Assembly (NCBI GenBank): GCA_016840465.1
Contig: JAEOSH010000010.1
Span: 1 to 51,545, forward strand
From: Candidatus Baldrarchaeum yapensis
Lineage (GTDB): Archaea > Asgardarchaeota > Baldrarchaeia > Baldrarchaeales > Baldrarchaeaceae
DNA length: 51,545 nt
Reading direction: 5' to 3'
Below are positions 41,769 to 50,781 of this stretch, one piece after another. Position numbers and translations under genes: made by a program. Each line of letters begins with the position of its first letter. Within the stretch, counting starts at the first letter, position 1. The notes under the pieces were generated by a model, which was given only the letters and a program-made list of their open reading frames with translations, searched no databases and was not told the origin of the DNA.

Positions 41769-43277
41769 GTGGAAAATATTTTCGTGAAAAATCTTAGGTG
41801 CGTGTCATGCGGGTATGAATTTCCGCTATCGGATACGATACTAAAATGCCCGCTCTGTGGGTCGAATGTAGAAGTCATGTACGATTATGAGCGGTTGAAA
41901 GAAGTATCGAATGAAGGACTCTTCGAAGCCAGTAGGAGTAATATATGGAGGTATCGAGCACTTCTGCCAGTGTTCTCTGAAAAGTGTATAGTGTCTTTAG
42001 ATGAGGGATGGACCCCCCTCTTCGAAGCCAAGAACCTACCCGAGAGATTAAACGTAAGCTCGAAGCTTATCCTCAAGAACGAAACTATAAACCCTACGGG
42101 ATCCTTCTTGGATAGGGGGTCGTCCGTACTCGTGAGTAGGTGCTTGGAACTCGGAGTCAGTGCTATTGCGTGTGTGACCACCGGAAATATGGGCGCATCT
42201 CTTTCCGCATATTGCGCCAAGGCATGCATATCCTGCACGAACTTTATACCCAAACTTGTGGAACTCGGAAAATTGTATCAAACTGTAATATACGGTGGAA
42301 AAATAATATGGTGCGAAGATGTGGACGACGCGACCGCGAAGGCCCTGAAGGCATGCAATAAAGGTGTGTACCCGGCCCTGCCTAACAATCCTATTTTCCT
42401 CGACGGCCTAAAAACGACGGCTATCGAAATATGTGAGCAGATGAACTGGAACGTGCCTAACTTTGTAGTCGTCCCGATAGGTAATGGCGGCCACATAGGG
42501 ATGATCTGGAAGGGATTCTGGGAAATGATGCAACTAGGGTTCACGGATGAGATTCCCAAACTGGTAGGCGTTCAAACTGCCAGATGCGCGCCAGTCATGG
42601 AGATCACTGGGGGAATTATGAGAAGGGGGCGTGAAATCAGAAGTGTGGCGGTTGATATAGCGATCAAGAAACCACTGAATCTCTATCTTGCAGTCAGGGC
42701 AATAAGGGAATCAAAGGGGACCGTAATTGCAGTATCGGATGATGAGATGATAGAGTCCGTCTCTATACTTGCAAAGAGCGAGGGGATATTCGCAGAACCG
42801 GCCGCCGCCTCAACAGTCGCCGCAATAAAGGCCTTGAGTGATGAGGGGATTATAGAAAGGGGAGATGAAGTTGTTTGCGTTCTGACGGGTGCGGGACTCA
42901 AGGACCCGTTCACTGCACGGGAACTGGTTAGGCGGGCAAGAGAGGTGTGTGGCGTTCTCGGGGATGTGGAGGAGTTTATGGGCTTCAGGAGAATTGGCAG
43001 GACGAAAATGCTGATTCTGGAGATATTAAAGGAAAAGGAGAGTTACGGATATGCTATCTGGAAAGAACTGAGGAGAAAAGGCAGAAGAATAAGCATGCCC
43101 ACAGTTTATCAGCATCTGCTCGAACTGGAAGCCATGGGGTTGATAGAAAGGATTCCCCGCGTAGTCGAGGATAGCAGGGCTGGGAGGAGAAATAAGGTAC
43201 TTTACAAAGTGACAAAGATAGGGCTTGAAATCTTAGAATCCCTCCTACGGGGGAGAGCGGGCAATACTAAGGCATAA
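41769..43277 (+). CDS. Threonine-synthase-like pseudoenzyme fused to a PadR-type winged helix
   Basis: 502 residues. A zinc ribbon (C11, C14, C27, C30) is followed by a fold-type II PLP-enzyme domain (about 60-395) with threonine-synthase motifs: [41 protein letters not shown] and LTGAGLKD. The motif that carries the Schiff-base lysine, normally NPTGSFKDR, reads NPTGSFLDR here: residue 114 is Leu (codon TTG at 42108-42110), so normal catalysis should be impossible. Residues about 408-497 are a PadR-like winged helix ([24 protein letters not shown]...[20 protein letters not shown]). With pdxS-pdxT 50-60 bases downstream, I infer a transcription factor sensing PLP or an amino acid-PLP adduct. 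Confidence 0.88.
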   Translation: MENIFVKNLRCVSCGYEFPLSDTILKCPLCGSNVEVMYDYERLKEVSNEGLFEASRSNIWRYRALLPVFSEKCIVSLDEGWTPLFEAKNLPERLNVSSKLILKNETINPTGSFLDRGSSVLVSRCLELGVSAIACVTTGNMGASLSAYCAKACISCTNFIPKLVELGKLYQTVIYGGKIIWCEDVDDATAKALKACNKGVYPALPNNPIFLDGLKTTAIEICEQMNWNVPNFVVVPIGNGGHIGMIWKGFWEMMQLGFTDEIPKLVGVQTARCAPVMEITGGIMRRGREIRSVAVDIAIKKPLNLYLAVRAIRESKGTVIAVSDDEMIESVSILAKSEGIFAEPAAASTVAAIKALSDEGIIERGDEVVCVLTGAGLKDPFTARELVRRAREVCGVLGDVEEFMGFRRIGRTKMLILEILKEKESYGYAIWKELRRKGRRISMPTVYQHLLELEAMGLIERIPRVVEDSRAGRRNKVLYKVTKIGLEILESLLRGRAGNTKA

Positions 43278-43317
43278 TATTGGCAGAAATGCAAATCGCC
43301 ACCTACTGACGCATAAT
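43272..43317 (+). promoter_or_regulatory. pdxS promoter region with GCATAAT direct repeat
   Basis: GCATAATAT at 43272-43280 can serve as TATA box (start near 43307). A second GCATAATCT lies at 43311-43319. Both copies flank the predicted transcription start and could be binding sites for the upstream regulator; this is inferred from position only. Confidence 0.35.
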
Positions 43318-43332
43318 CTCATGGTGACAGTA

Positions 43333-44235
43333 ATGATTGAGGTGGGTACTGTACGCGTTAAGAGAGGCTTTGCGCAAATGTGCAAAGGCGGCGTCATAAT
43401 GGATGTGACAAATGTTGAGCAGGCGCAGATAGCGGAAGATGCAGGCGCCGTTGCAGTAATGGTCCTAGATAAGCTACCAGCTGATGTTAGAAAGGCGGGT
43501 GGGGTTGCGCGTACGGCGAGCCTTAAAATAATAGAGGAGGTCATGGATCATGTCACGATTCCAGTAATGGCGAAGTGCAGGATCGGACACGTAGAGGAGG
43601 CAAGAGTGCTCGAAGAGTTGGGCGTGGACATGATTGATGAAAGCGAGGTACTTACTCCAGCAGATGAGAGGCGACACATATGGAAGTGGGACTTCAGGAC
43701 CCCCTTTGTTAATGGGGCGAGAAATCTGGGAGAGGCGCTTAGGAGAATAGAAGAGGGCGCCGCAATGATCAGGACAAAGGGGGAAGCGGGGACTGGGAAT
43801 GTTGCAGAAGCGGTTAGGCACATGAGACTCATGGTTAATCAGATAAGGTGGTTAACGGCAATAAGAGATGACCCTTATGAACTACTTAGGGCCGCGCGTA
43901 GGATGCGTGTGAGTTTCGCATTGGTCAGAGAAGTTGCGGAGCTGGGTAGGCTTCCCGTCGTTAATTTTGCAGCAGGCGGAATAGCGACTCCCGCAGATGC
44001 GGCATTGATGATGAGGCTCGGAGCAGATGGCGTTTTTGTTGGCAGTGGTATCTTTAAGAGCGAAGATCCCGAAGAGCGGGCATATGCGATGGTTCTCGCG
44101 GTGGCTCACTGGGATGATCCCGAAATAGTCATGGAGGCCCAAAAGATGGTAAGTGAACAGAAGAGCATGCGTGGCATCGACATAAGGACATTGAGAAAGG
44201 AAGAACTTATGCAGATCAGAGGTGCAACCGCGTGA
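43333..44235 (+). CDS. pdxS: Pyridoxal 5'-phosphate synthase subunit PdxS
   Basis: About 300 residues, the TIM-barrel synthase of the DXP-independent PLP pathway. Starting at the ATG at 43333 puts the catalytic residues at the standard family positions: D24 (VIMDV), K81 ([10 protein letters not shown]) and K149 ([11 protein letters not shown]). [18 protein letters not shown] and [11 protein letters not shown] complete the phosphate site. It makes PLP from ribose-5-phosphate, glyceraldehyde-3-phosphate and ammonia delivered by PdxT. GGTGAC lies just before this ATG; an upstream ATG at 43321 would add four residues. Overlaps pdxT by 4 bases. Confidence 0.97.
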   Translation: MIEVGTVRVKRGFAQMCKGGVIMDVTNVEQAQIAEDAGAVAVMVLDKLPADVRKAGGVARTASLKIIEEVMDHVTIPVMAKCRIGHVEEARVLEELGVDMIDESEVLTPADERRHIWKWDFRTPFVNGARNLGEALRRIEEGAAMIRTKGEAGTGNVAEAVRHMRLMVNQIRWLTAIRDDPYELLRAARRMRVSFALVREVAELGRLPVVNFAAGGIATPADAALMMRLGADGVFVGSGIFKSEDPEERAYAMVLAVAHWDDPEIVMEAQKMVSEQKSMRGIDIRTLRKEELMQIRGATA

Positions 44236-44846
44236 TCCGAATAGGTGTACTCGCGTTACAGGGTGCGGTCCAGGAACACGTCATTGCAACCAGAAGGGCG
44301 TTTGACTCGCTGGGAATAAAGGGAGAGGTGACTAGGGTGAAACTGCCAAGGAATCTCGAGCACGTGGATGCATTGATAATTCCAGGTGGAGAGTCTACGG
44401 TGATCGGCAGGCTCGCTGAGAGGTCAGGACTCCTAGAAAGGATACGTGAGCGGGCCACCGATCAAAACCTTGCAATTATGGGAACATGCGCGGGGATGGT
44501 CTTACTGGCAAAGGAAGTAGATGAGAGACATGTGGGTGAGGTCTCTCAGCCACTTTTGCGCCTCATGGACATCTCCGTAACTAGAAACGCATTTGGCAGA
44601 CAGAAGGAATCATTTGAGACATTCCTTGAAATACCCGTGATAGGTCCGGAGCCCTTCAGGGCGGTGTTCATCAGGGCACCCGCCGTTAAAAGAATACTCA
44701 GCAATAAAGTTGAAGTTTTAGCAAAACTCGGTGAGGTCCCAGTAGCGGTGAGACAGGAAAACATGTTAGCCCTCTCCTTCCATCCGGAGCTGACGGATGA
44801 TCTGCGGTTGCACAAGTACTTTATAGAAATGACTACTGGTGTGTGA
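44232..44846 (+). CDS. pdxT: Pyridoxal 5'-phosphate synthase glutaminase subunit PdxT
   Basis: A 204-residue class I glutaminase with nucleophile C86 in GTCAG, the family motif [12 protein letters not shown], and the catalytic His-Glu pair H184/E186 in SFHPELTDD. It releases ammonia from glutamine and channels it to PdxS in a dodecameric complex. Its GTG start overlaps the pdxS stop (GTGA), so the two are translationally coupled. Confidence 0.97.
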   Translation: MIRIGVLALQGAVQEHVIATRRAFDSLGIKGEVTRVKLPRNLEHVDALIIPGGESTVIGRLAERSGLLERIRERATDQNLAIMGTCAGMVLLAKEVDERHVGEVSQPLLRLMDISVTRNAFGRQKESFETFLEIPVIGPEPFRAVFIRAPAVKRILSNKVEVLAKLGEVPVAVRQENMLALSFHPELTDDLRLHKYFIEMTTGV

Positions 44847-44924
44847 CAAAGGATCATAATCGCGATTGCTCGGTACCACTGGTTCAAGTCTTCTCACGGT
44901 GCGGTGGTCTCAAAGCTCCTCTTG

Positions 44925-45275
44925 CTATTTTTTCCTCTTAGCGGCCTTCTCATACTCCAATTCTGCAATTTTTATCGACAGTACCTTGAGCACGACCGAG
45001 TTGTGTATCATTTTTACGAGACCGATTACCACGACTCTCTGATTGTTGTACTCCTCGAAGCATAACTGTTCCAGCCCGTAGCACGTTATCCTCATTCCCC
45101 TTGATGTGAGCACACCGACGCAGTAGTCCTGCTCTGGTAGATTCACAGTATAAAGGGGGCCCCGAGGGGTCTTCCCGGTGTAGATCATCGTCCCCTCCAC
45201 TTCGACCTCCTTACCCAGATATTCATCGGGACGCTCCAATATGTCGACGAGAGTCGTCTTTATAATTTTTGTCAT
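44925..45275 (-). CDS. Small OB-fold protein
   Basis: About 116 residues. The pattern KEVEVEGTMIYTGKTPRGPLYTVNLPEQDYCVGVLTSRGMRITCY...QRVVVIGLVKMIHNSVVLKVLSIKI looks like a single OB fold of the nucleic-acid or CcmE-like type, with a basic tail (EYEKAAKRKK). The exact family is not recognised. The ATG at 45275 overlaps the 3' end of the antiporter gene by 53 bases in another frame. A 6-bp hairpin containing the ribosome site sits directly before the ATG, suggesting translation depends on ribosomes passing through the antiporter gene. A longer start at 45296 is possible. Confidence 0.65.
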   Translation of the reverse strand: MTKIIKTTLVDILERPDEYLGKEVEVEGTMIYTGKTPRGPLYTVNLPEQDYCVGVLTSRGMRITCYGLEQLCFEEYNNQRVVVIGLVKMIHNSVVLKVLSIKIAELEYEKAAKRKK

Positions 45276-46443
45276 GGGAGGTATCGCCTCCCACAAGCAA
45301 ATACTTCAGCACCAAAGGAGTTAAAAAAGTCGTTATCAGCACAACCACCACGAGCACCGCGTACCACATGGCGTCTATGATGTTCATCAACAGCCCAATC
45401 TCGGCAAATATCAACACCACCTCGCTCCGAGGAACCATGCCCATGCCCAGCACGTAGGGGGATTTTCCCTTCGCGCCACGAATCTTACCCGCGATGATTC
45501 CACCTATAAGCTTACCCAAAACTGCAAGTGCACATACCGCCAAACCCACGAGTATTGCTTCCCCCAATACCCCAACGTCGATCTTCATGCCTATGTTTAT
45601 CATAAAAATGGGCACCGTGAGGAAGGCAACCTGCGAAACTCCCGTCAAAATTTCATCTCTCATCTCCGTCTCCGCAAGTATAAGGCCCGCAAAATATGCC
45701 CCAACTATTGGTGACAGACCCACATACGCCGCCAAAAACCCAATAAAGAGGGCAAAGCCGAAACTAAAGATTATTATTGCACCACGACTCTCGAGAAGCC
45801 AGAGCCTCGGAGCCACGTAAAGAACAAATAGCACCCCAAATATGAGGAGCCCGAGCATGAAAAACCCCACTGGCACAAGAACTTCGAAGAAGTCATGTGG
45901 AGAGAAGGCGCCCGCGGCTACCGCGTCCACTACCGGAACCAAGAACAGTATTACGAGAAGGTCATCGAGAACTGCCGCTACAACTATCGTTTGTGCCTCC
46001 CATTCTCTCAATTTTCCGAAGTCGGAAAAAACCCTCACAGTTATACCAATGCTCGTAGCGCTCAGCGCAAACCCCATAAATACGGCCAAGATGATGTTGC
46101 TGGATACGAAAAACACCAAGGGGAGAATGAGCAGGATTGTGAATGCAAACCCACCTATTGCAAGCACCGTCGCCGAGGGGCCACTTTTCAAAATCATCCT
46201 TATGTCCGTCTCTAAACCCGCAATAAACAACAATGTTATGGCTCCTAACATCGAAATGAACTCTATCACCGTACTTGGCCTGAGTATTCCCAGAACATAT
46301 GGCCCTAAAATTATGCCCACCAGCACTTGACCTATGACCTCAGATTGACGCCCCCTCTTCGAAATTTCAGCAGCAAGCAAGCCCACGAGTAGCGCAATGC
46401 TGTACACAAAGAGATCATTGACGATCTCATGTTGCGTAAACAT
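45223..46443 (-). CDS. CPA2-type cation/proton antiporter (KefB/NapA-like)
   Basis: A 406-residue membrane protein with about 12 transmembrane helices. Family features are GQVLVGIILGPYVLG, ALSATSIGITVRVFSDFGKL and AAVLDDLLVILF, where the Asp-Asp pair is the ion-binding site of electrogenic members. It should exchange Na+ or K+ for protons. There is no RCK/TrkA domain. The last 17 residues (HDKNYKDDSRRHIGASR) lie over the start of the downstream OB-fold gene and look non-family, so the stop may have been extended into that gene. GGGGTGATCGGAG gives a strong ribosome site; a TATA box lies near 46469-46481. Confidence 0.9.
   Translation of the reverse strand: MFTQHEIVNDLFVYSIALLVGLLAAEISKRGRQSEVIGQVLVGIILGPYVLGILRPSTVIEFISMLGAITLLFIAGLETDIRMILKSGPSATVLAIGGFAFTILLILPLVFFVSSNIILAVFMGFALSATSIGITVRVFSDFGKLREWEAQTIVVAAVLDDLLVILFLVPVVDAVAAGAFSPHDFFEVLVPVGFFMLGLLIFGVLFVLYVAPRLWLLESRGAIIIFSFGFALFIGFLAAYVGLSPIVGAYFAGLILAETEMRDEILTGVSQVAFLTVPIFMINIGMKIDVGVLGEAILVGLAVCALAVLGKLIGGIIAGKIRGAKGKSPYVLGMGMVPRSEVVLIFAEIGLLMNIIDAMWYAVLVVVVLITTFLTPLVLKYLLVGGDTSHDKNYKDDSRRHIGASR
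45276..45292 (-). promoter_or_regulatory. Ribosome-site-sequestering hairpin before the OB-fold gene
   Basis: On the minus strand GGGAGG-CGATA-CCTCCC forms a perfect 6-bp stem ending at the base before the ATG, with the ribosome site GGGAGG as its 5' arm. It lies inside the antiporter coding end, so translating ribosomes would melt it. Confidence 0.6.
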
Positions 46444-46553
46444 CTCCGATCACCCCCCAAGTTCATTGCAAATATAATTGCAATGAAAGGAGAAATGCGT
46501 TAAGCATCTCTTTCAACTCTTTCCGCTTTATTAAACATTATGAATCCTACCAT
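46444..46553. promoter_or_regulatory. Antiporter upstream region
   Basis: Contains the minus-strand TATA-like element at about 46469-46481. No gene is seen. Confidence 0.4.
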
Positions 46554-46946
46554 TTGGAGAACTTTCTGGCTCAAATGGCCATAAAATGCCCAATTTCTAC
46601 ACTATTCGCAGTTAAAGTCTCAAAGACCGCGCATAAAAATAGTGGGGCTTTAATAAGAAATCGTGATCTCCTCACATCATTGGTACTATCCGGACTCTTT
46701 ATGGTTACTCAAGTGAATAATACCAATACATGTCCGCTGAGAGATCGGCCTCCGTTGCATGATGATGACGATGACATTGACACCTTACAAAGAATACTCT
46801 TCAGTATCATCAACGAAGGTGGTCTTAACGACATAAAATGCTATGACGTCCTATTAAAACTGATAATGTCCGTACGCTCGCTCATTATCGAAAGTTACTT
46901 TGGCAACGTCATAAAGATACTCAGATTTGGAGGAAAGACTTATTGA
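46554..46946 (+). CDS. Doubtful small hypothetical protein
   Basis: A 130-codon frame starting with TTG in an otherwise empty 700-base gap. The first half looks non-coding in composition. The second half has a DDDDDID acidic run followed by an amphipathic helical stretch (TLQRILFSIINEGG, YDVLLKLIMSVRSLIIESYFG). An internal ATG at about 46701 would give roughly 80 residues. No family recognised, no good ribosome site. It may be a real short gene or chance. Confidence 0.3.
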   Translation: MENFLAQMAIKCPISTLFAVKVSKTAHKNSGALIRNRDLLTSLVLSGLFMVTQVNNTNTCPLRDRPPLHDDDDDIDTLQRILFSIINEGGLNDIKCYDVLLKLIMSVRSLIIESYFGNVIKILRFGGKTY

Positions 46947-47145
46947 AAAATGCATAATAATTAGTGCTAGGGAGAAACTCGAGAAGGAAAGATAATAACC
47001 TCGAGGAAGTATCGCCTCCTCAAACATACCTCCTCACACATTTTATTTTCATAGCTTACTACTATCGAAGCACGTTCAAGCAAGACACTATTTTTAAACG
47101 CATTAAAAACGTAAGAGATATCGCCCACCACGAGACGGTGGTCTC
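46947..47145 (+). promoter_or_regulatory. Promoter and competing hairpins before the TANGO2-like gene
   Basis: TATTTTTAAACGC at about 47090-47102 is a TATA candidate, giving a leader of about 28 bases. In the leader, ACCAC-GAGACG-GTGGT (47127-47142) and GAGAC-GGTG-GTCTC (47132-47145) are mutually exclusive perfect hairpins. The first buries the ribosome site GGTGGT in a stem; the second exposes GGTG in a loop next to the ATG. Confidence 0.5.
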
Positions 47146-47985
47146 ATGTGCACGCTGATCGTGTTCTTGAAGAAACTTGCCGATTACCCCATAATTGCGC
47201 TCCACAACAGATATGAAAGAAGGGGAACAAGAGAGCTTCCCCCTAGAGTCATGGATGGAAAGTATAGGGTGTTCTGCCCCATAGACGTAAGATCCGGAGG
47301 AACGTGGGTTGGCTTCAACGAAAGGGGGCTGTTTGCGGCGGTAACGGATCAGCACACGGCACCTCCCGTCGATACCGAGAAAAGTCGCGGAATGCTACTA
47401 CTAGAGGTTCTAAGGGAGTTTTCAAGCGCCATGGATGCCATCGAACACATAAAAGAAAACGTGCGCGAATATAAGCGCGGAAACTTCGTAGTTGCAGACT
47501 TTGAGGCGGCTTTCCACCTTATACATGACGAGAACATCATTCTCATGGAGCTGAAGCCCGGAATTCACGTAATCACAAACCTGATGATAGTGCCCGGCGT
47601 TAGGATGACAGATCTTGCCAGGGCAATATTTGAGGATGTGGAGGCACGCCGCCGCAGAGCGGTGGAACTGGCAAGCAGGGTGAGAGCACGCAATATAGAG
47701 GAATTCATCGGAAAAGTGAAAGAGATCGCGGCGGATCACGGAGAGGGAAGATCCAGAAGATCAATATGTTATCATAATGAGAAGGGAGACTGGATGATGA
47801 CCTCCTCCACGATAATTGCGATCTCGAGAGATATAAGCAGATCGAAACTTCTCTACTGCAGCGGGAACCCGTGTGAAAATCCCTTCAGGGACTTTTCGGA
47901 AATCGTTCAACGCGCCGGAAAACAAATTAGTACCAAAGAGTTTCAATCAACTGATGGAACTCTCCGACAACGTATTGTATTTTAA
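47146..47985 (+). CDS. NRDE/TANGO2-like protein
   Basis: 279 residues of the TANGO2 (NRDE) family, which has an N-terminal-nucleophile-like fold. The start MCTLIVFLKK puts Cys at position 2, as in family members where it could be the nucleophile after Met removal. The hallmark NRDE motif is NRYE here (residues 21-24). GTWVGFNERGLFAAVTDQ is the conserved second block. The biochemical function of the family is not settled; proposals include haem or lipid handling in eukaryotes. The ATG start is supported by the need for Cys2 and by GGTGGTCTC just upstream. Confidence 0.85.
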   Translation: MCTLIVFLKKLADYPIIALHNRYERRGTRELPPRVMDGKYRVFCPIDVRSGGTWVGFNERGLFAAVTDQHTAPPVDTEKSRGMLLLEVLREFSSAMDAIEHIKENVREYKRGNFVVADFEAAFHLIHDENIILMELKPGIHVITNLMIVPGVRMTDLARAIFEDVEARRRRAVELASRVRARNIEEFIGKVKEIAADHGEGRSRRSICYHNEKGDWMMTSSTIIAISRDISRSKLLYCSGNPCENPFRDFSEIVQRAGKQISTKEFQSTDGTLRQRIVF

Positions 47986-48054
47986 AATGCAAAGTCCTCT
48001 TAAAGTCAACACTCCATATTTGCTGGTTCAATGCCCTACTCGGAGGATGCAGGT

Positions 48055-49791
48055 ATGGAATCTCACTATAATCTGGCGATAATCGCCATACTCGTTTTAA
48101 TTGGGTACTTAATTGTTGGAATCTTCCTGTACAACTATGTCGACTTCGCGATAAAGATGGAATCCGATGTTGAAGGCAATGCGGTCTATAACGAATATCA
48201 CGTCCAAATCAGGGTGTTGAGGGATGGCTCCCTCAACATCACTGAGGTTATGGATGTGGAGCTAAACGCGTGGAAAGGCGAATTCCGCTTCGGCTACAGG
48301 ATAATTCCGATCTCCGGATTCGATCACATAAGGGATTTCCGGGCGTTCCAAGTAGTTAACGGCAGTCTAAAAGAACTTAATGCCGAACTCATCGACGCGT
48401 TCGGCAAGGTGGGAATGAAGTTCTACTTCGTAAAACCAATAATAAGCGGAAACGTGACCTTCATCATCAATTACATCGTGGTAAATGCAATTTGGGCAGA
48501 TGGAAACAAAAACTACCTGAAATGGAAAATTTTCCCCGAACAGCACCCCTACATAAGGAGGGGATCGCTTAAGATAATAGTCCCGAGACCGCTGGACGTG
48601 TATGTTGAGGTCCACCCCGACCACTACTCATCCCGGATAAGTATAGAGCACTATCCCAATGAAACGGTAATAATAGGCGATGTGGGGGCACTTGGCGAGA
48701 CGGACACCATCAGCATGATTGTGTCTTTCGAAAAATTCATAGAACCCGAATTCTCCCTGCGGAAATCCCTCAGTTCAAGTAACTTACTGTATGTAATTCC
48801 GCTGGTGCTATTTGCGGGAGCGCTCATAGTAAGCGTGCACGTATATCGCAAAAACAAGAGGAAGGAGGAAGTTTTCCCCGAGAGAGTAATAAGTGAACTG
48901 GATCCCATGGAGTTCTCGTACCTTAAGAACGAAGACATCGACCAACTCGCTGTGCTTGCTGGAATTCTGGATCTAGGGTCAAAAAGGGTTCTGAGAATAT
49001 CATTTGACAATGGAAGGATGCGAGTGTATGAATGGGAGCCTGATAAGGTGGCGTCACTCTCGCCATGGACTCAGGCGCTGTATGAGGAGATGAAAAATAT
49101 GAGACTCATCGATGGGAAGGGCTCGATAGGGACGGAGGAACTATTGATGCTGAGCCTAGCCTTACTTCCGTATGAGGATAGAATAGAAAGTGAACTTATT
49201 AGCAAAGGCTACTTAAGAGAGGTGCATCCCTGCGCTGGAAAAATACGCGCGCTATCGCAAATTCTCATACCTTTAGAGATTATGGGAATCGCGCTGCACG
49301 CTTACGGGATATCCGCCGCCTACATTGCGTTCTTCGTGATCGGGCTCCTCCTCCTGATACCCTTGATAATACTCTTCCTAGTACCCATGAAGACGGCGCT
49401 GGGCCTCGGTGCAGTCGATGCGGTCAAGGAAAAGGTGAAGTCTTTACTTTACGAGATCCGCGACACCCTAAAAACCGAGAAGCCCGATTACAGACTGTTA
49501 AACACGTTCTTCGGGAAATTCCTCCCGTACGCAATGGCATTCGCTCCCACAATCATACCTATGATGAGAGAGGAGTTCGAGCACATTCCTCCGGTCATCT
49601 GGTACCCTTACTACTATTACGTGAGAGAAGAAACCCTCCAAGTACCAACACTTGACATAGGCTCGTTTATAAACAGTCTGACTTCATTCGTTGAGGCCAC
49701 ATTATCAGCAATTTCGCATGGCGGCGCGGTAGGTGAAGGGGCGGTGGGCGGGGGAGGCTTTGGAGGAGGTGGAACCTCAGGCTTCGGATAA
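48055..49791 (+). CDS. DUF2207 family membrane protein
   Basis: About 578 residues. An N-terminal membrane anchor is followed by an extracytoplasmic beta-rich domain (about 45-240), a transmembrane helix (LLYVIPLVLFAGALIVSV), a cytoplasmic winged-helix-like region (LAVLAGILDLGSKRVLRISF), two further hydrophobic helices, and a glycine-rich C-terminus (GGGGFGGGGTSGFG). This is the DUF2207 architecture. Its role is unknown. GGAGGATG at 48042-48049 supports the ATG at 48055; an ATG at 48031 would add eight residues. Confidence 0.83.
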   Translation: MESHYNLAIIAILVLIGYLIVGIFLYNYVDFAIKMESDVEGNAVYNEYHVQIRVLRDGSLNITEVMDVELNAWKGEFRFGYRIIPISGFDHIRDFRAFQVVNGSLKELNAELIDAFGKVGMKFYFVKPIISGNVTFIINYIVVNAIWADGNKNYLKWKIFPEQHPYIRRGSLKIIVPRPLDVYVEVHPDHYSSRISIEHYPNETVIIGDVGALGETDTISMIVSFEKFIEPEFSLRKSLSSSNLLYVIPLVLFAGALIVSVHVYRKNKRKEEVFPERVISELDPMEFSYLKNEDIDQLAVLAGILDLGSKRVLRISFDNGRMRVYEWEPDKVASLSPWTQALYEEMKNMRLIDGKGSIGTEELLMLSLALLPYEDRIESELISKGYLREVHPCAGKIRALSQILIPLEIMGIALHAYGISAAYIAFFVIGLLLLIPLIILFLVPMKTALGLGAVDAVKEKVKSLLYEIRDTLKTEKPDYRLLNTFFGKFLPYAMAFAPTIIPMMREEFEHIPPVIWYPYYYYVREETLQVPTLDIGSFINSLTSFVEATLSAISHGGAVGEGAVGGGGFGGGGTSGFG

Positions 49792-49808
49792 CCAGTAGTG
49801 GTATGCTG

Positions 49809-49991
49809 ATGAACATCAGGGTAGTATGCATGGAGAAACCGTTCAACGAGGCGGTGGATTATGGGGTATGAGTGTTTTCTTATACGTCGGGCGCCGAGAA
49901 GAGGGTACTCACTGTGTTCTCAAGACTCGTGGTGAGTAAACCCGAAAAGATAAAGGAAGAGTTTAGCCTAAAATTAGAATGTGCATCATAA
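49809..49991 (+). pseudogene. Short frame with an in-frame TGA, possible gene remnant
   Basis: An ATG-started frame of 60 codons interrupted by TGA at 49869-49871 and ending at TAA at 49989-49991. The part after the TGA (FSYTSGAEKRVLTVFSRLVV, then SKPEKIKEEFSLKLECAS) has protein-like composition. It could be a decayed small gene or two unrelated short frames. Weak evidence. Confidence 0.25.
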
Positions 49992-50023
49992 GGATAGATG
50001 TAATAATTATGTGTACGAAAATA

Positions 50024-50449
50024 TCATTCAGTCACCGTCTTGGAATCTGATACCGCCTCTATTCCCAGCTTCTCCTTTACATCGCTCAACTTCGCAACTA
50101 TGTCTTCATCAAATGTAACGAACCTTTTAGCCCCAATTAGCTTGCATGCGGTCACGTGGAGGAGGTCTAGGGTTCTCAATTTGGTCACAGAGGACAATTC
50201 GAGAGCAACCGTAAGCATGTTATTAAAGTCCACATCAACTATCTCGACTCCCGCTTTCTCAACCGAGTATATCGCCACTGCCACCGGATCCTCGATTCCC
50301 GCCCTCGAGTACACAGACGCCATCTCTACAAGTGCAAGCTTACTCGTAACTTTTCTCTTCAATCTTCCCAGCAGTTTCTTGGCTTTTTTATGGTTCGGAT
50401 CCTTCACATCAATATACGCAATAATGACATTTGTGTCCACATAATTCAT
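50024..50449 (-). CDS. vapC: VapC-type PIN-domain ribonuclease toxin
   Basis: A 141-residue PIN domain with the acidic active-site residues in place: D5 (NYVDTNVI), E42 (LVEMAS), D95 (RTLDLLHV) and D114/D116 (VTFDEDI). VapC toxins cleave tRNA or rRNA using Mg2+. The ATG overlaps the stop of the upstream antitoxin gene as ATGA, the usual vapBC coupling. Confidence 0.92.
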   Translation of the reverse strand: MNYVDTNVIIAYIDVKDPNHKKAKKLLGRLKRKVTSKLALVEMASVYSRAGIEDPVAVAIYSVEKAGVEIVDVDFNNMLTVALELSSVTKLRTLDLLHVTACKLIGAKRFVTFDEDIVAKLSDVKEKLGIEAVSDSKTVTE

Positions 50450-50697
50450 CGCTCCCGGCTCTCCCTCAAGATCTCGTTAAGGCCCCCATGTTCTATCACG
50501 AAATTCCTCCTCCTTAACTCCTCGACCTTCTTATATACTTCGTCCCAAAACTTTATTTCCTCCCGCACCTCTCCAAGCCCCTTTTCCATAATTATGTTAA
50601 AAGCATGAGAACGGCTCCTCGCTAGCCCATACCTCACCATTTTGTCTGCTATTTCGACGACTTCTCGTCTAACCTTGATGGAGACCGTCACGGACAT
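50446..50697 (-). CDS. vapB: VapB-type ribbon-helix-helix antitoxin
   Basis: About 83 residues starting at MSVTVSIKVRREVVEIADKMVRYGLARSRSHAFNIIMEKG, a ribbon-helix-helix DNA-binding domain, followed by a charged helical tail that would wrap the toxin (WDEVYKKVEELRRR). The ATG at 50697 has GGGGT upstream; a longer in-frame start at 50781 would run through the promoter and the palindromic operator. VapB is expected to neutralise VapC and repress its own promoter. Confidence 0.88.
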   Translation of the reverse strand: MSVTVSIKVRREVVEIADKMVRYGLARSRSHAFNIIMEKGLGEVREEIKFWDEVYKKVEELRRRNFVIEHGGLNEILRESRER

Positions 50698-50742
50698 TCT
50701 TACCCCTTTAAAACACCCTATTTTCAGCGCACTAAATATACC

Positions 50743-50762
50743 TAGTATACCATGGTATACTA
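50743..50762. promoter_or_regulatory. vapBC operator palindrome
   Basis: A perfect 20-base palindrome with arms TAGTATACCA / TGGTATACTA, directly upstream of the minus-strand TATA-like GGTATATTTAG (50732-50742). Position and symmetry fit a dimeric ribbon-helix-helix repressor site for VapB or VapBC. Confidence 0.75.
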
Positions 50763-50781
50763 TTAATACCCAGTAAATCAA

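Noticed and set aside
45842-46330. 162-codon frame antisense to the antiporter
   Set aside because: Shadow of a membrane protein gene; Thr/Asn/Ser-rich without motifs.
49869-49871. In-frame TGA as possible selenocysteine codon
   Set aside because: No conserved context, no redox motif around it and the flanking frame is very short; decay is more likely.
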